NCBI GenBank assembly: GCA_002778195.1
Contig: PCDI01000002.1
Location: forward strand, 4,043,234-4,107,233
Source: Raffaelea ambrosiae
Lineage: Eukaryota > Ascomycota > Sordariomycetes > Ophiostomatales > Ophiostomataceae
Length of the DNA: 64,000 nt
Reading direction: 5' to 3'
Both the position numbers and the translations under genes were made by a program. Each line of letters starts with the position of its first letter. The first letter of the stretch is position 1. A model generated the notes under the pieces. That model did not search any database. It saw nothing but the letters and a program-made list of their open reading frames with translations, and was not told the origin of the DNA. Positions 1 to 11,522 of the stretch are shown here, piece by piece.

Positions 1-719
1 CGTCACCTTGAGCGCCTCGTCCATGACGCCCTTGGGCAGGGCGAGAGAGGGTGACTGTTTCCCGTTGACGCCATTTTTGGTCGTGTCCGACTTGTCTCCG
101 TCGCCATTCGTCGCAGCCGTACTGCTACTACTACTACTACTACTGTTGCCACTGCTCCCTCCGGTCAAGGTGTCCTGCCGGATGTCGTCCATGACGCGGC
201 GCATCAGCGCGGGGAATGTGGTGTAGTCGCCGGAGCGGAGGAGGGCGAGGGCGTGGGCCTGGACGGCGGCGGGCCAGTTGGCCTTGTCGGCGTTGAGGAT
301 GTGGAGGACATGGTCTTGTATTCTGTGTTTTGCGTAGTCACAAAAGTTAGCAGGCCGTGGCAGGTGGGCAGCATAGTAGAGCAGACAGCCTGGCCGCGGG
401 CAGACAGCCTGCGCAGCTGGGTAGGCCAGGGGAGGGGGCGAAGGGAGCAAAGGAAGGGACCGCCTTGCCAAACTCACTTCGCTACGTGGCCGTCCCGGAT
501 GAGGACCATGTTGATTTGCGAGCGCAGGTCCGGGTCCAGGGTGGCCGGGGTATAGCTGGCCGCGGCCGACGGCACCTTGACCGGGGTAGACGGTGCACCG
601 CCGCCGCCGCCGCCGCCACCACCCCCTCCTCCAGAAGACGCAGCGGCGATGGAGCCGCCTCCGGCGGCGGCGGAGGCGTGGCCGCCGCTCGCTGGGGCCG
701 ACGTGCCCTGGTTTGCCAT
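1..719 (-). CDS. Conserved fungal protein of unknown function, 5' part only
   Basis: Not recognised. The gene runs off the left edge, so only the N-terminal part (about 187 residues) is visible. Exon 1 is 719-478, an intron with a GTGAGT donor lies at 477-323, and exon 2 runs from 322 to the edge. The ATG at 719 lies in a good context (GCCATGG). The first 60 residues are low-complexity, with a run of 12 glycines encoded by a GGC/GGT tract near 600-640. After them comes a compact, probably folded segment containing DPDLRSQINMVLIRDGH, continuing across the intron into an ALALLRSGDY / FPALMRRVMDDIRQDT helix-like stretch. A polyserine tract (near 121-141) and a basic/Ser-Lys linker follow. The splice joins these conserved-looking parts in frame, which supports the model. 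The function should be left open. Confidence 0.75.
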
Positions 720-2749
720 GGCGGTCGGCATGAGGGTGTGTGTGTGTGTGTGTGTGCGTGCGAGAGGCGGGTTAGGAAGGCTGGCAGGTAGGCAAGTTAA
801 TAGTCGCAGTGGTGGTGGTAGTCTCGTTATTGGCACAAGGGAGGACAGCCGAGGTCAGGGCGTATAGGGTCACGTTCTGTGCTCGTCTTCGTTCGTGTGT
901 CCGTCCGTCTCGTTCTCGTCTTGGTGGACACAAAAGCTTTTCTTTCTTCTTTTTTTTTTCCTCTGATCCGATCTCTTGTCCCTTCCGATCGTCCAATCCT
1001 CGCAGCCCCAGCTTTTGCTTTTGTATCTTTGTTGTGCGCTTCCGGGAGGGTTGTTTTTGGGGGTGTTGTGTGTCCTCGAAGAGGGAATTGGTAGCTGCTG
1101 TATATATCTATATATACACGGAGCTCGTCAAGGGTGAGCTCCCATAAATACCACAATAATAAAAATCTTGGCGTGTTCGTCCGAAGACAAGGATGCGTAA
1201 AGGTCAAATTGAGAGGGATGCAATATTCGGGCAAGAGACGGCGGGCGAGCGGGCGCGCGCCAGGCACAAGACAGGTAGGTATTCTGGAATCGAGGTCGAG
1301 GTATGCGTCTCTTTTTCTCTGTGTGCGTGCGTGTGCGTGTATGTTTCGGAGGAGGGTCTCTTGGGTGGCCAGTCGTTCTCGCAACGCGGGAGAGAACGGT
1401 TTCTCAGGGAAATGGGTTCAAAACAAAAAAGACTCCCTGCTTCGGTCGTGCCGGGCTGTTCGTGGGGACAAGAGAGGTGTTGCTTGTGGCGAACTCCCTC
1501 CCAAAGAAAAAATGTTACCTAGATCGGCCCTGTTGTTCGATAGAGAGAAGAGAATCGGCCGGGATTGGGCCCTATGCCCGTTATTTTTTTTTAGGCGTGT
1601 ATTTTAGGCGCGCTGGCGGGGGGGTTGAGGATAGCTCTCCCAGAGTTGGTTGGCAGGCAGACGCGCCAAACACCTGACGGCAGCAGGAGGAAAGCAAGAA
1701 CAGACAAAGCGACGACACAAGAATGACCAGAAACCGAACGCAACGAGAGAAAGATGAATTGCAGCGTGCACCCAGTTGTCTTATTGTTTGCTCTTTGCCA
1801 GATCTTGGAAGCCAGCAAGGATTCCTTTTTCTTCTTCCCTCCTGACAAGAAAGAGCTATATATTAACTGCCCCAATCCAGTAAATAGGACAGTTTTGCTA
1901 GCTTCCGATAGCACGAGGCTGACGTATTTTCAGGGGGGGGACCACACCTGGACCAGACGCGGTACGTAGTGTGTAGTTACCTGGAGGCTCCGGCAGGACA
2001 GCCCCCCCACTCACACGCGCTATTACAGGCAAAAGCATCTTTGTACCGCAGTTACGTTACTGCATAGTATGTATATAACTAGTAGTTAAACCTGAACTTT
2101 GGCCCGAGGCTGGGAGCCGCCAATTGGTGCCCTGCATTTGCAATTACGCTGTACTATGGTGGACTCGTGCAATACGAGTACATACCCAGCACCACCAAGT
2201 CTCGAGTGTTTTGGCCTCATTCTGCAGCTTCCCCCCTAAAAGCCAATGGCGCGTTAAGAGATGCATATGGGCATTTATGCATTTTCGTCTGTATGGTCTC
2301 TCCTGCGGCGGCAGGGAAACGACAGAGCCTAGGCCAGCTATGACCACGGCGCTGTCTGAAGAGAACCCTCCCCAATTAAGCAGAGCTGTGCTCTGCAATT
2401 TTCACCTTCACTAACATGCTGTGACCGTTTCTGCGCGGTCTTCGGGCCGCCAACGTCCCCCAAATGTAAGATGCTTGGAGGCGACACAAAGAAGGATACT
2501 CGAACAAAAACACATGCCCAGCCAGACAGACAGGAGAAAAAATGGTATAACCACGACGCTTTCGTTTTGATTGCAAAAAAAAAAAAAAAATATGAATGAG
2601 AACAAGCAAGTGAAGCCAGGTGTCAACGAGTAAAAGGTGTTGCAGCGAGGGGGAAAATGAGTCTAGACGTGCAAAAAAAATACAATTGCTTCTTCATTTA
2701 TACCCTTTTTCGTTTTTTTTTGGTCTTCAGAGTCTGGTAAGAAAAATGT
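720..2749. other. Intergenic region, about 2 kb, upstream of the edge gene and 3' of PP2A-A
   Basis: I see no gene here. The region holds a (TG)n run at about 737-756, a T-rich leader-like tract at 940-962, and an AT palindrome (TATATATCTATATATA, about 1101-1116) that could serve as a TATA region for the left-hand gene. It also holds one copy of the recurrent octamer TACGAGTA (2173-2180) and an A-run at 2576-2590. Open frames here are short and lack protein-like composition. Confidence 0.6.
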
Positions 2750-5579
2750 CTATGGAGAGGTATTCATCGGTTCTCCGCCAACCACTGCGCCCGTTGCCAC
2801 GGCCGCGGCTGTGGTGGCAAAGTACCGCACGTCCACGTCGTCGTCCTTTTGGAGCTTCTCCAGGTTCGGCAGGATCCGGCTCTCAATGAGCTCGGCGCCT
2901 CTTTTTGACGCAGGACCCACAGGCTCTGACGACTTCTCCAGCGAGTACAGAGTGCCCTCGTCCGGCAGCCGCTTCAGGACGTCGATCAATACCCCGTATG
3001 TCTTGGCCACGTTGAACCGGATGTTCGGGATCTCATCCACCACAAGCTTGTCCAGCATAGGCAGGATATGCTTGCCGATGACATCCAAGCTGACCACAGT
3101 TGCGAGAGTCTGGAGAGGTTAGCAAGAGGAAATACGTCCAAATCGAAACAAAAAAAAACCCATCCAGGAAAACTTGGGGCACGTACAGTTATGGCAAAGC
3201 ATGTCGTCATGCGGTAGAGGTAATTGGGGTGATTGCCCATAGCCATCACCTTGGGAATGATCGCCTCGCTCGCCCACTCCACGCCGAACACCTCCGTCAG
3301 CTTCTTGAGGTTGTGTGTGGCCGCCTCACGAATCGAGAACACCGTGTCGCCGAGCCAGCCCATGCACAGGTTGCTCAGCTTCTCGTCAAAGAACTGCACG
3401 CCCAGCTGGCTGGCAAGCAATGGGATGTACTCTATGATAGCAAGGCGCACTCTCCATTGCTTGTCTTCCGCGAGCTGCACAATGGCCGGGAGCAAGGACT
3501 GGGAAAGAAGCTCGATACCGATCACTTGGTTAACGAGCTCCAATTTGGAGATGATGTGCAGGCGGACTTCAGGGAACTCATCCTTCAGCATCTGAAGGAA
3601 CATGGGCAGAAGGTGGTCGATGGTCCTGATTTCATTGCATCATCAGCATCACTACCCCAAACTGTGTCCTCCCCTCCCAAAAAAGACGCCCCAAAACTCC
3701 AGCGACTTACTCTTGCTTGCCCAGGATCGGCGCCAGGCCAGAAATCTGTGTGCCGAGCGCGGCACGCACGTGCTGTGATGTGTCGGATACGAGGTCTTCG
3801 ATGCTCGGCATAATCTCATTAAGCAGGATGTCGCGATCCACCAGGGCACAGAAGCCGGGTATTTGGCCGGCAATTGCTGTCCGCACTTCGGCCTCGTTGT
3901 CTTTGAGAAGCTTCACAAACGATGGCACAAGGTCGCGTGTCACCACCTCTTCGTCGACCGCTTTTGCAATCTTGAGGAACTGTCAGTAATGTGAAGGGCA
4001 GAGAGGAGGAAGAGAACAAAGACCGCAATGACATAGTGTCGTACCTTCTCAAAGTGGTCGGCGACCATGTAGCGGACTCGCCAGCTCTTGTCGTCGATGA
4101 GACTCCGGAGGGCGGTGAGGAGCACGCCGTGGCTGGATTGCTGTTCCTTGGGAACCACCTCGGCGATGGCAATGAGGATCTCGACAGTCAGGAGTCGCAC
4201 GCTATCCTGGTCGTCCTGCGCCAGGTGTTGGAACAGGGGTATCATCTCGTCGATCACGATTGCGGCGGGCATCTCCTTGACAAATTTGGGCATGTGCGTG
4301 GCCGATTGGCGCCGCACCATAGGGGTATCATCGTGGACGAGCTGTCCAAACTGTTGGCGGAGCTGCTCCTGCACGCTGGGCGGCACCTTCTTGTAGGGGG
4401 CAGTGTACAGGCCGCAGCCAGACACTTTTGACGTGAACCAGTCGGCCTTGGACAGGCGGACGGTGAGGGGGACAAAGTATTCCTCCACCTGTTTCGGCGA
4501 CAGCTCTTCGCAGATCTTGTTGAGGGACTCGACGGCCTGGAAAGATATGGTCAGAGGAGAAGGACACGAGCAGCGGAGGAGAGGGGAGAGGGGAAGAGAG
4601 AATGGTGGAGAGGCAAGTTCCGTATAATAGAGAGCGACGTATAACAAGAGGTGGACCAAAGAGACGATCAAACCAAAGAGGAAAAGCAATGCAAGGCGAG
4701 AAAAAAAAAACAGCATCACGGAGACGCGTCACAGCGTTCCTGACGTCACGTACCTTGTCCCGAACAACGGGTTCTTCGATAGCAGCCAGATTCTCCAGGG
4801 GGGAGAGTAGGACATGGCCCCATTGCGGGCCGCCGACGTATTCGATAAATCTGCCGAGCTCTTCGCTCAGAGCGACGAGCACCTCATCTTCATCTTCGAC
4901 AGACTCTGTAGGACAAAAAAAGGCATCACCGGTCAGCGACAGTTCTCTGCAACGGGCGCAATCGACTTCGGAGAAGAAGAGAACTAGAGAGAAGAGAAAA
5001 AAAGGGCATCGTAGCCCTTTCCCCAAGCGAGATGCTTCGTCCGATTCGTGCTCTCCTGATTTCGGGTTGCATGCACATCCTCTGTTCCGTTCGAGCGGGC
5101 GTCGCGTGCCGCTCACATGCACAACCTGAAAGTCCACATTGAAGAAATCGTGCAGCAGAAGCATAGACTTGGGGGAGCAGGGCTGAGAAGACAGTAGCAG
5201 GAAAGGCAGGCAGAGGATATTGGTTGAAACCGACCATCGAGAAAGGGGATCAGCTCATCGCGCGTGCGCTCTGCGCCTAGGGCGAGGGCGATTGTCGAGA
5301 GACGGTGGATGGCATTGAGGCGAAGCAGGACATCGTCGTGCTAGAAGAAGGGCGAAGACGAGAGAGGGAAAAGAAGAAGAAGCGCGTTAGCAAAAGTCTT
5401 GCGAGTCTCGAGCAGGCTGTGGCGTTGGTCGTTGTGGTCTCGCGAGGTGGTGAGCGTCAAAGGGGAGAGGGGATGGGGAGGCCAAAAGTAGGCGGGGCTT
5501 CGGAATAATTTACCTTGAGCTCGTCGATGAGGACGGCGATGGGGTATAGCTCGTCGTTGGTATTCGGTGCCTCTGCCAT
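2750..5579 (-). CDS. tpd3/paa1: Protein phosphatase 2A 65-kDa regulatory (scaffold) subunit A
   Basis: This is the HEAT-repeat scaffold that holds the PP2A catalytic subunit and a B-type regulatory subunit together. It acts on cell-cycle, septation and signalling substrates. Seven exons fit: 5579-5514, 5340-5235, 4905-4754, 4536-4045, 3970-3711, 3625-3187 and 3109-2750. They join in phase to about 624 residues, slightly longer than the usual 590. The protein reads as tandem HEAT repeats: FLDESVEDEDEVL, SRCHVP-like helices around AVESLNKICEELSP, then DWFTSKVSGCGLYTAPY, LRSLIDDKSWRVRYMVADHFEK, VRAALGTQISGLAPILGK and LNRMFGI-type segments. It ends with DDDVDVRYFATTAA, as in fungal A subunits. 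The second intron uses a weak GTCGGT donor but gives the correct junction. The extra length is an alanine/glycine-rich C-terminal tail. Confidence 0.95.
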
Positions 5580-7259
5580 GAGCGCGGGCGGTATCGGGGT
5601 CGCACACTAGAAAAAGAGGTATTCGTGTGCTTGATGCGAGGGAGTAGGGCGGCGAGTCTAGGGCGGCGAGAGGCGAAGCGGACGATGAAGAGACGAGAGA
5701 GAAACGAAGAGGGTGGAGGGAGGATGAGGGGAGAAAATCAGAAAATCAGAAAATCGGCCAGGTCGAAAAATGGGCAAAACGAGCCAAAAAAAAAGAGAAA
5801 ACAGGGGTGGTGTTGTCAAGGAGCCGGCGAGCTGAAAAAAAAAAGCAGAAACAAAGGCGATGGTCAGAGAAATGTGATCAGGGAAAAAAAAAAACAGCTG
5901 TGCTGCAACGCTTCTCCGAGCAGAGCTGCAGGCAAGGAAGAAGCAGGCGCGACGATGGGGGGGGCGATGTGGTCGATTGGGAGACGAAGGGGGGGGGGGG
6001 GGGGGTCGGCGCGCGTTGAAGTCCGGAAGGTCAAGATGAACTAAGAGGTGCTGAAGGGTCGACAACAAGAACTAGGGGGTGGTGGTGGCGGGCAGTATGC
6101 TTGCTAGCGGTGCACCGAGCAAAGCAATAGGGAGGGTCTCTCTTGTCTGGGTTCTGGGTCAGTGGTGTCGTTTGGTCTTGTTGTGCTGGTTGTGCTGGTT
6201 GTGCTTTTTCGGGTTTTTGTTTTTTCGTTCCTGCTCGGTCCTCTAATAATGCTATTCTTAGTTAAGTCGAGGGGCTTGCTACGCGTCTGTATTGGGCTAA
6301 TTTCGTTCCAGTCTGGCGGTCGGGCACTCACCTCGCGCGGTCTCGGGAGATGGCAGATGAAGGGAAACAGAGTCTGCAGTTCTTGTGTTTCTGCGTGACA
6401 AGAAAACCATGTGCAGGGCCCTGGCTGTGGGCTTCGGTCCAGTTTGATCGCGTGGGCTCTGGAGCCTTGGAGGGTGAATTGAATAAAACGAATTAAAAAC
6501 CACCGGTAAATTAATTGGGAAAATAACAAGGTGATGCAATGCAGTCAATCTAGGACTCGCAGACCACTTCGTAGCAGCTGGTTGCAGCACTGCCAGCGAG
6601 ACGTCAGATCGGAGCGGGTTTGGACAAGCTAAAACGACGTCTGGCGGGGTTCTGTCCAGCTGCTGCCCAGCCAGGGTAGGACCCGCTACGGGCTGCTGCT
6701 CATACGCGCCTGCCAAAATTAGGGGGCGTGCTATTTGTTCAGCTCCGTGCCTTCCTTGTTGCAACCTCCCCTGTTTCGTCTCTTCCTCATTTGTCACTGA
6801 TGACTCGTGGCATCCTGGCAATACCCAAACAAGCACCCACGCAGAACCACGCCTTCGTCGAGCCTTCCTATTTCGACTCCTGCCCGTGAGACAGCAAACA
6901 ATAGGCATGTCTTACAGGGACTAGGCAGCAGCACAGGGAAGCTTTGGCCTTCCCTGCGTGTGTCTGCGAACGTGGGGTTGGCGTTGGCGGTTCCTCCAGG
7001 CGGACGCGGGGTAGGCGTGCTCACCTTCTTTGGTGTTACCGTCCAAACTCTTGTCCAGCTTGTCACTGTACCATTGACTGCCACATCCGGCTGCTCACCA
7101 CACGTGACCTTTATACTCGCGAGACTCTCCAGGCTTTCACACAGGACATCCTGGTGGTACATTTGTTCGCCAGATCAAACTGAGAAAAGAGACTACTCAT
7201 GAATAAAACTACCAACGCTGGTCGCAATGCATAACACATCCCGTGTCCAAACACCCAAC
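5580..7259. other. Intergenic region upstream of PP2A-A
   Basis: No gene is recognised. On the plus strand the first 500 bases are purine-rich (the PP2A-A leader is therefore pyrimidine-rich, typical of fungal 5' UTRs). They include a run of about 17 G at 5988-6006. A short imperfect tandem repeat of tggttgtgc lies at 6182-6205. A CACGTGAC site lies at 7101-7108. Nothing else stands out. Confidence 0.55.
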
Positions 7260-7658
7260 TTATCTACCTGTGACCCTCTCCCAGTAAGCGTCACACGAGT
7301 CGATGCTCGTGGCCTCGTCCCCGTAATGCCATTCCTCTTCGGTCATGGTTGGGCTGTTCGCTTCGTCAAGGGCTTGATCGGCAAAGGGAAGCCTGTTAAA
7401 CGGGTAGCGAATCACCATAAACCCGTTCTCGTCAAAAGAAGACTGGTTTCGGTTTCGTTCTGGCACTTCTCCGTCTGTTGGTGGCGACAACTCCAAGTCT
7501 GTTATGCTGTCATCGTCCCACGGCGGCGATATGAGGAGGTTCGCATTCAGGCTGTCGTGCACAGTCGGAAGAACAGCCAAAGAGACGCCCGGTGGATCCA
7601 CAGTCGTCGTCCTGCCAGCTGGAGACGACAAGAAGAGATCGAGGCGTTCTGTACCCAT
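7260..7658 (-). other. In-frame open extension behind the myotubularin stop codon
   Basis: Directly after the TAG of the myotubularin frame, the next codon is ATG and the frame stays open for 132 codons to a TAA. The translation is mixed-composition and acidic toward the end (TMTEEEWHYGDEATSID), more like a protein tail than translated UTR. Possible explanations are stop-codon readthrough, a small intron that removes the TAG, a sequencing error, or chance. One frame-keeping intron candidate is a 45-nt GTGATG...TACAG interval near 7690-7648. None of these can be decided from the sequence alone. Confidence 0.4.
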
Positions 7659-10393
7659 CTAGGACATTTCGCGCATCTCCTGCTCGCCATCACCACCAAA
7701 GGACGACCTGTTGCCACCGCTGTAACTGTTCCTGCTCGTGCTGCCACCCGTGCCGTCGTGTTGTGCAATCCCCGATTGTCTCCTGTTACCATTGCCAACA
7801 CTGCCACTGCCGCTGCTAATGCTACCGCCAGCTCCTCCTCCACCACCACCACCCAGACTACCAATGACACCCCCCACTTTCTGTCCCAGGCCTAGTCCGG
7901 CAATACCATCCCGGAGAGTCGCGAACGCACCCGGCTCGTTGGCAGAGGCGCTCCGGCTAAGAGATGACGGCGCCGAGTCGATTGGCGCCGAGAGCATGGC
8001 ACGGGCGTTGGCCGCCGTAGGTGCGGTTGTTTCCAGCTCACCTGCTGCAGACTGCGAGCTCTGTAGCGCCGGAGGCGGCATCGGACTCGCTCCGCGACGT
8101 GGGGAGGCCGTCTGGCTGTTTGCGAGACTTCCTGACAGATCTTGACCTTGGATTATGGTGTTGTGGTATGCAGCACTTCTCTCGGCTGCCGCGGCCGCTG
8201 CATGCAGTGCCGCATTCATGTCATCATCGGTGCGGTTGAACGCTTGGTGCCACCACCGAATGTCCTTGAGACGCGGGAACAGCAAGTGGTCGTCCTGCCG
8301 GTCGCCGCTGTCGGCCGGCGACTTGTAGTCTGGATTCGTAAACTCCTGTCGGCGGGACAAGAAGTAATCCCAAACCGAGGACGTTCTCTCACTCACACGA
8401 GCCTGCTTCCGCTGCCGCTCGTTATTGTACAGAAAGGTGCCATACTGACACGAGTACAGATGGTAGAGAAGTCGGCGCAAGAACCGCTCGCTGAACTCGA
8501 AACGGTTGGGGTACTGCCGCAATAGCTGGTATGTCGCGTCGAGGAACTGATGGAAGACTGGGCTGATTTCCTTGGGCTTGGTCACCTGAATGTCCTCTGA
8601 TGCTGACTTGCCGCCGTTGTTGCCCGTGTACTCATCTCCGGCAGCGATGCTATCCGCGTCAGAGTCGTCCTTGTCCTGGGCCAAGTTCTTTTTGAAAAAC
8701 CGCTTGGCACTAGTGAAGGCGTTGTCAAACACCTCGCTCCGGCCATCGCTCTCGCCCGGTTCGATCTTGGTACCGGCCATGGCATCGTTCTGCGTCACAA
8801 ACCACTTCTCGTGGTTGAGGTGTCCGCTGCGCTGCTGGAACATGTGCCCAAACGAAAGCCAATCCTTCTCGACGAGAGCGATGAAGCCATCAATGGTTCG
8901 GTAGTACGGGTCCAACATGATCTGGGAAAGGGCACTCAGCTGGCTGGTCCGGTCCCAGCCATCGGAGCAGTGAATCAGCACATGTGCCGCACGCACGCCG
9001 ACTTGTTTGGCGATGATCTGTGCTCCGTCGAGAATACCGTGGATGTGCTTCAGCCACCCGCTCTTAGCTAGAAGCTCACGGTTGGGTGGCAATGGTGACA
9101 CATCGGCATCCTTGACCGCCTCGATCACCTTGTTCAAGGAATCTCGCATGACATGAATGTTTTCAATGTTCAAGAACACCTTGGTCCCACATTTGTAGTA
9201 CTCCATGTTCTCCGAGCCCTTGCCCACTACCTGCATGGCGTACGAATTGAGAGCTGGCCGTGCGTCCACGATCAGATTGTCTCGTCTTGCTCCCACCAAC
9301 CGGCTGCCCGTCTTGTCGTCGAACACAACCTCGGAAGACTCGATCATGTCATCGTCAAATTTCTCTGCGTCCAGGTATCCGTCAAAAGAATCACCGCCTG
9401 CACCCGAGGCGGCGCCGGAGCTGCCCCCATCGCTCGGAGCCGACCCATCCTCTGCTGCATTGATTGTCGGTGTAGCTGTTCCGCTTGTGGGTTGTCCGCT
9501 TCTGACATTGCCGCCACCAAAGACGTCTGTCGACTTGTAAAAGCATGCACTGACCAGCCGTTCATCCTGGATGCTCCGGTTGTTGCGGACACCGACAAGG
9601 GGCTGCGAGCTCCGCGTAACGGTGCATTGCGTGGTTGGGTGGTAGTAAGTCAGTACCGGTATGCGCGCGCGAGACCGGAACTGCCCAGCATACTTGAGCA
9701 CATTGTCCGAGATCTTGGACGGCACCACCAGTATGTCTGGATAGGTAGGCGAGAATGCGTAGTCCTTGTTTATTGTAGAAATGCGCCAGCCCTTGTCCGG
9801 GAGCTTCTCGCTGATACCCTGCCTCCTGAACTCAGCGCGGGTATCATAGAGCTGCCATCCGCCCACCTCCTTCTCCTGCCGTGGCGGTTGGTACGAGAAG
9901 GCATAGAGCTTTTCGATGCAGGGAACCCGGCATGTCCGGGTTCGAATGAACTCGAAGACTTCGCGAGCTTTCTTGTCGTCTGCAAAGTTGAAGCAAACAA
10001 AGTTGAAGTCACGGCAGCGCAACCGGATCGCAGACGGAACACCGCTCGTGGAGGGGGTTGGTCGGTATGTGCAGTGCGAGATTATGGGATACGTAATCCA
10101 CGATTCTCGGTACCGCTGTTTTGGTGTCTTGCTCGGATCCGACGCACCTGGAGCTGGGGTTTTGGCAGTCGGAACAGGAGCAGAAAAGATGATGTGAAAG
10201 TTGGTGAGCTTGAGTGCACCCTGAGTCGACGAGCCGGCGGACAGAGCTTGGACGTTTTCAGCTGTCTGTTTGTTTGGGTGATATGTGTCAGTCATTTTGC
10301 CGGTAGTGTGTCGCAGGTCTGTGGTGGATAGACCGTAACAGCTACTCAGCTTCCCGTCGTCGTCCTCCTCGTACTTACCAGCTTAACGTCCAT
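7659..10393 (-). CDS. ymr1: Myotubularin-family phosphoinositide 3-phosphatase
   Basis: This enzyme dephosphorylates PI3P (and PI(3,5)P2) on endosomal and vacuolar membranes, opposing Vps34. An N-terminal PH-GRAM domain (GALKLTNFHIIFSA, about residues 20-120) precedes the myotubularin phosphatase domain. That domain carries the signature HCSDGWDRT (CX5R) encoded at 8973-8944, about residue 436, followed by SQLSALSQIMLDPYYRT and WLSFGHMF. The tail is rich in Ser, Gly and Asn. The likely start is a five-codon exon (MDVKL, 10393-10379) with a GTAAGT donor. A 113-nt intron containing CTGAC and ending CAG (10378-10266) joins in frame to TAENV. The alternative is the ATG at 10295 without splicing. 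The spliced protein is about 873 residues. A stop (TAG, 7661-7659) ends it, but the same frame stays open for 132 more codons (see the next feature). Confidence 0.93.
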
Positions 10394-11194
10394 GCCGGGC
10401 GCCTTGCACCGCTGCCACCAGGTTGACAGCTCAAAAGATCAGCGAGGGGTTTTGATAAATGGATAAAAGCGATGCTTTCGGATGGCACGGCGTTGGTGGG
10501 AAAAGAGCAGAACGCAGGCCAGCTGGGACCACGCGACGGTGAGGACGGGGGGGAGCAAAAGTAAACAACAAGGGCAAGATAGATACGGGCTGGGACGAGG
10601 ACAGGGAAGACGAAACCACATGAAGGGAGCTCTGAGAAAACAACACACTAGGCCATGGGGGATGCGGAGGGGCAGCGAGAGACTCAACGGTCTCTGCGCT
10701 GGAAAGTGGCGCCTAACCAGATCCAGGGGGTACATTGCACTGCTGCTTGACGTCGTAGCAGCGCCAAGTACCTACGTGTCACGTGCGCCATATGTCAGTC
10801 GCTCACTCTGAAAGCTCTGGCTGCGGCATGTTTCTCTGGTCAAACATCTGACGAGTGTCACCGGGTGTCCCCCGGTAATCCCCCAACAACTGTGCCAGTC
10901 GTGACACGGTGCAGAGGTACGAGAACCATCACATGAAGAATTACGCGTCTCTGGCGCTGCAAAACGTTGGGTGTTGTAGCGTGGCCTAGCTGGGAACCAG
11001 TCAGCCAGGCAGAGCTGCATAAAGCCTAACCCGAGGTAAGGCGAGTCCTCTTGGCTGTCCGTACGTTGTGTTTTCGTTTCTTCTTTAATTAGCGAATAGA
11101 TACACGACGTCTACATAACGTCAACTACATAGTAGTTATATCTTTGCTCGAGTTCGCCCTTAAGAGAAACTAGAAGCGACTTACAAGAACCAAA

Positions 11195-11202
11195 TCACGT
11201 GA
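11195..11202. promoter_or_regulatory. E-box TCACGTGA upstream of RPS3 (Cbf1-type site)
   Basis: This is a perfect 8-bp palindrome with the CACGTG core of bHLH factors, about 320 bp before the S3 start codon. It matches the Cbf1-type consensus. Binding is inferred from the motif and its position beside a telobox-like site. Confidence 0.4.
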
Positions 11203-11278
11203 TATATCACCAGACAAGCTCCGCCTGGCAGAGCAGCTTAAAGTGCGAGTGTGGTGCCCACTTTAATGACTAAGCGAG

Positions 11279-11287
11279 TTAGGGTTT
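11279..11287 (+). promoter_or_regulatory. Telobox-like TTAGGGTTT upstream of RPS3 (Tbf1-type site)
   Basis: The sequence TTAGGGTTT lies about 235 bp before the S3 ATG. Such TTAGGG-type elements are the ancestral ribosomal-protein gene element bound by Tbf1 in ascomycetes outside the Saccharomyces clade. Here it lies 76 bp downstream of the Cbf1-type site. Assigned by motif and context only. Confidence 0.4.
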
Positions 11288-11522
11288 CCCCCACCAAAAC
11301 CTGCGCGAACTAGGAAACCAATTTTTTGCTGGGATATTTTTTTTATGCCGGAAAAAAGTGAGGGAGGAGATCCGCACGACCAATTCGACACCACAAAAAA
11401 AGCAACCTTCCCATTTGCTTCTTCTACACACACTCCACGGTCCACGACTTCCCAACCGCTTCCTTGTCGAATCCTACCAATATCTCGAAAATCCCACCGA
11501 GACATCTCGCAAACAAGCAACC

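Larger units (their letters stand above)
10394..11522. other. Divergent promoter region between myotubularin (-) and ribosomal protein S3 (+)
   Basis: This is the shared upstream region of two divergent genes. It holds CACGTG at 10780-10785, TCACGTGA at 11195-11202, TTAGGGTTT at 11279-11287 and one ACATAGTA octamer near 11128. No protein gene is seen. The stretch next to the S3 start is pyrimidine-rich (TTCTTCTACACACACTCC), like many highly expressed fungal leaders. Confidence 0.6.

Noticed and set aside
9931..9960. GGGTTCGAATGAACTC, resembling a tRNA B box
   Set aside because: It lies inside the conserved coding region of the myotubularin and has no tRNA fold around it.
11278..11290. TTAGGG as a telomere remnant
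   Set aside because: Single copy in a promoter position, with no tandem array. A regulatory element fits better.
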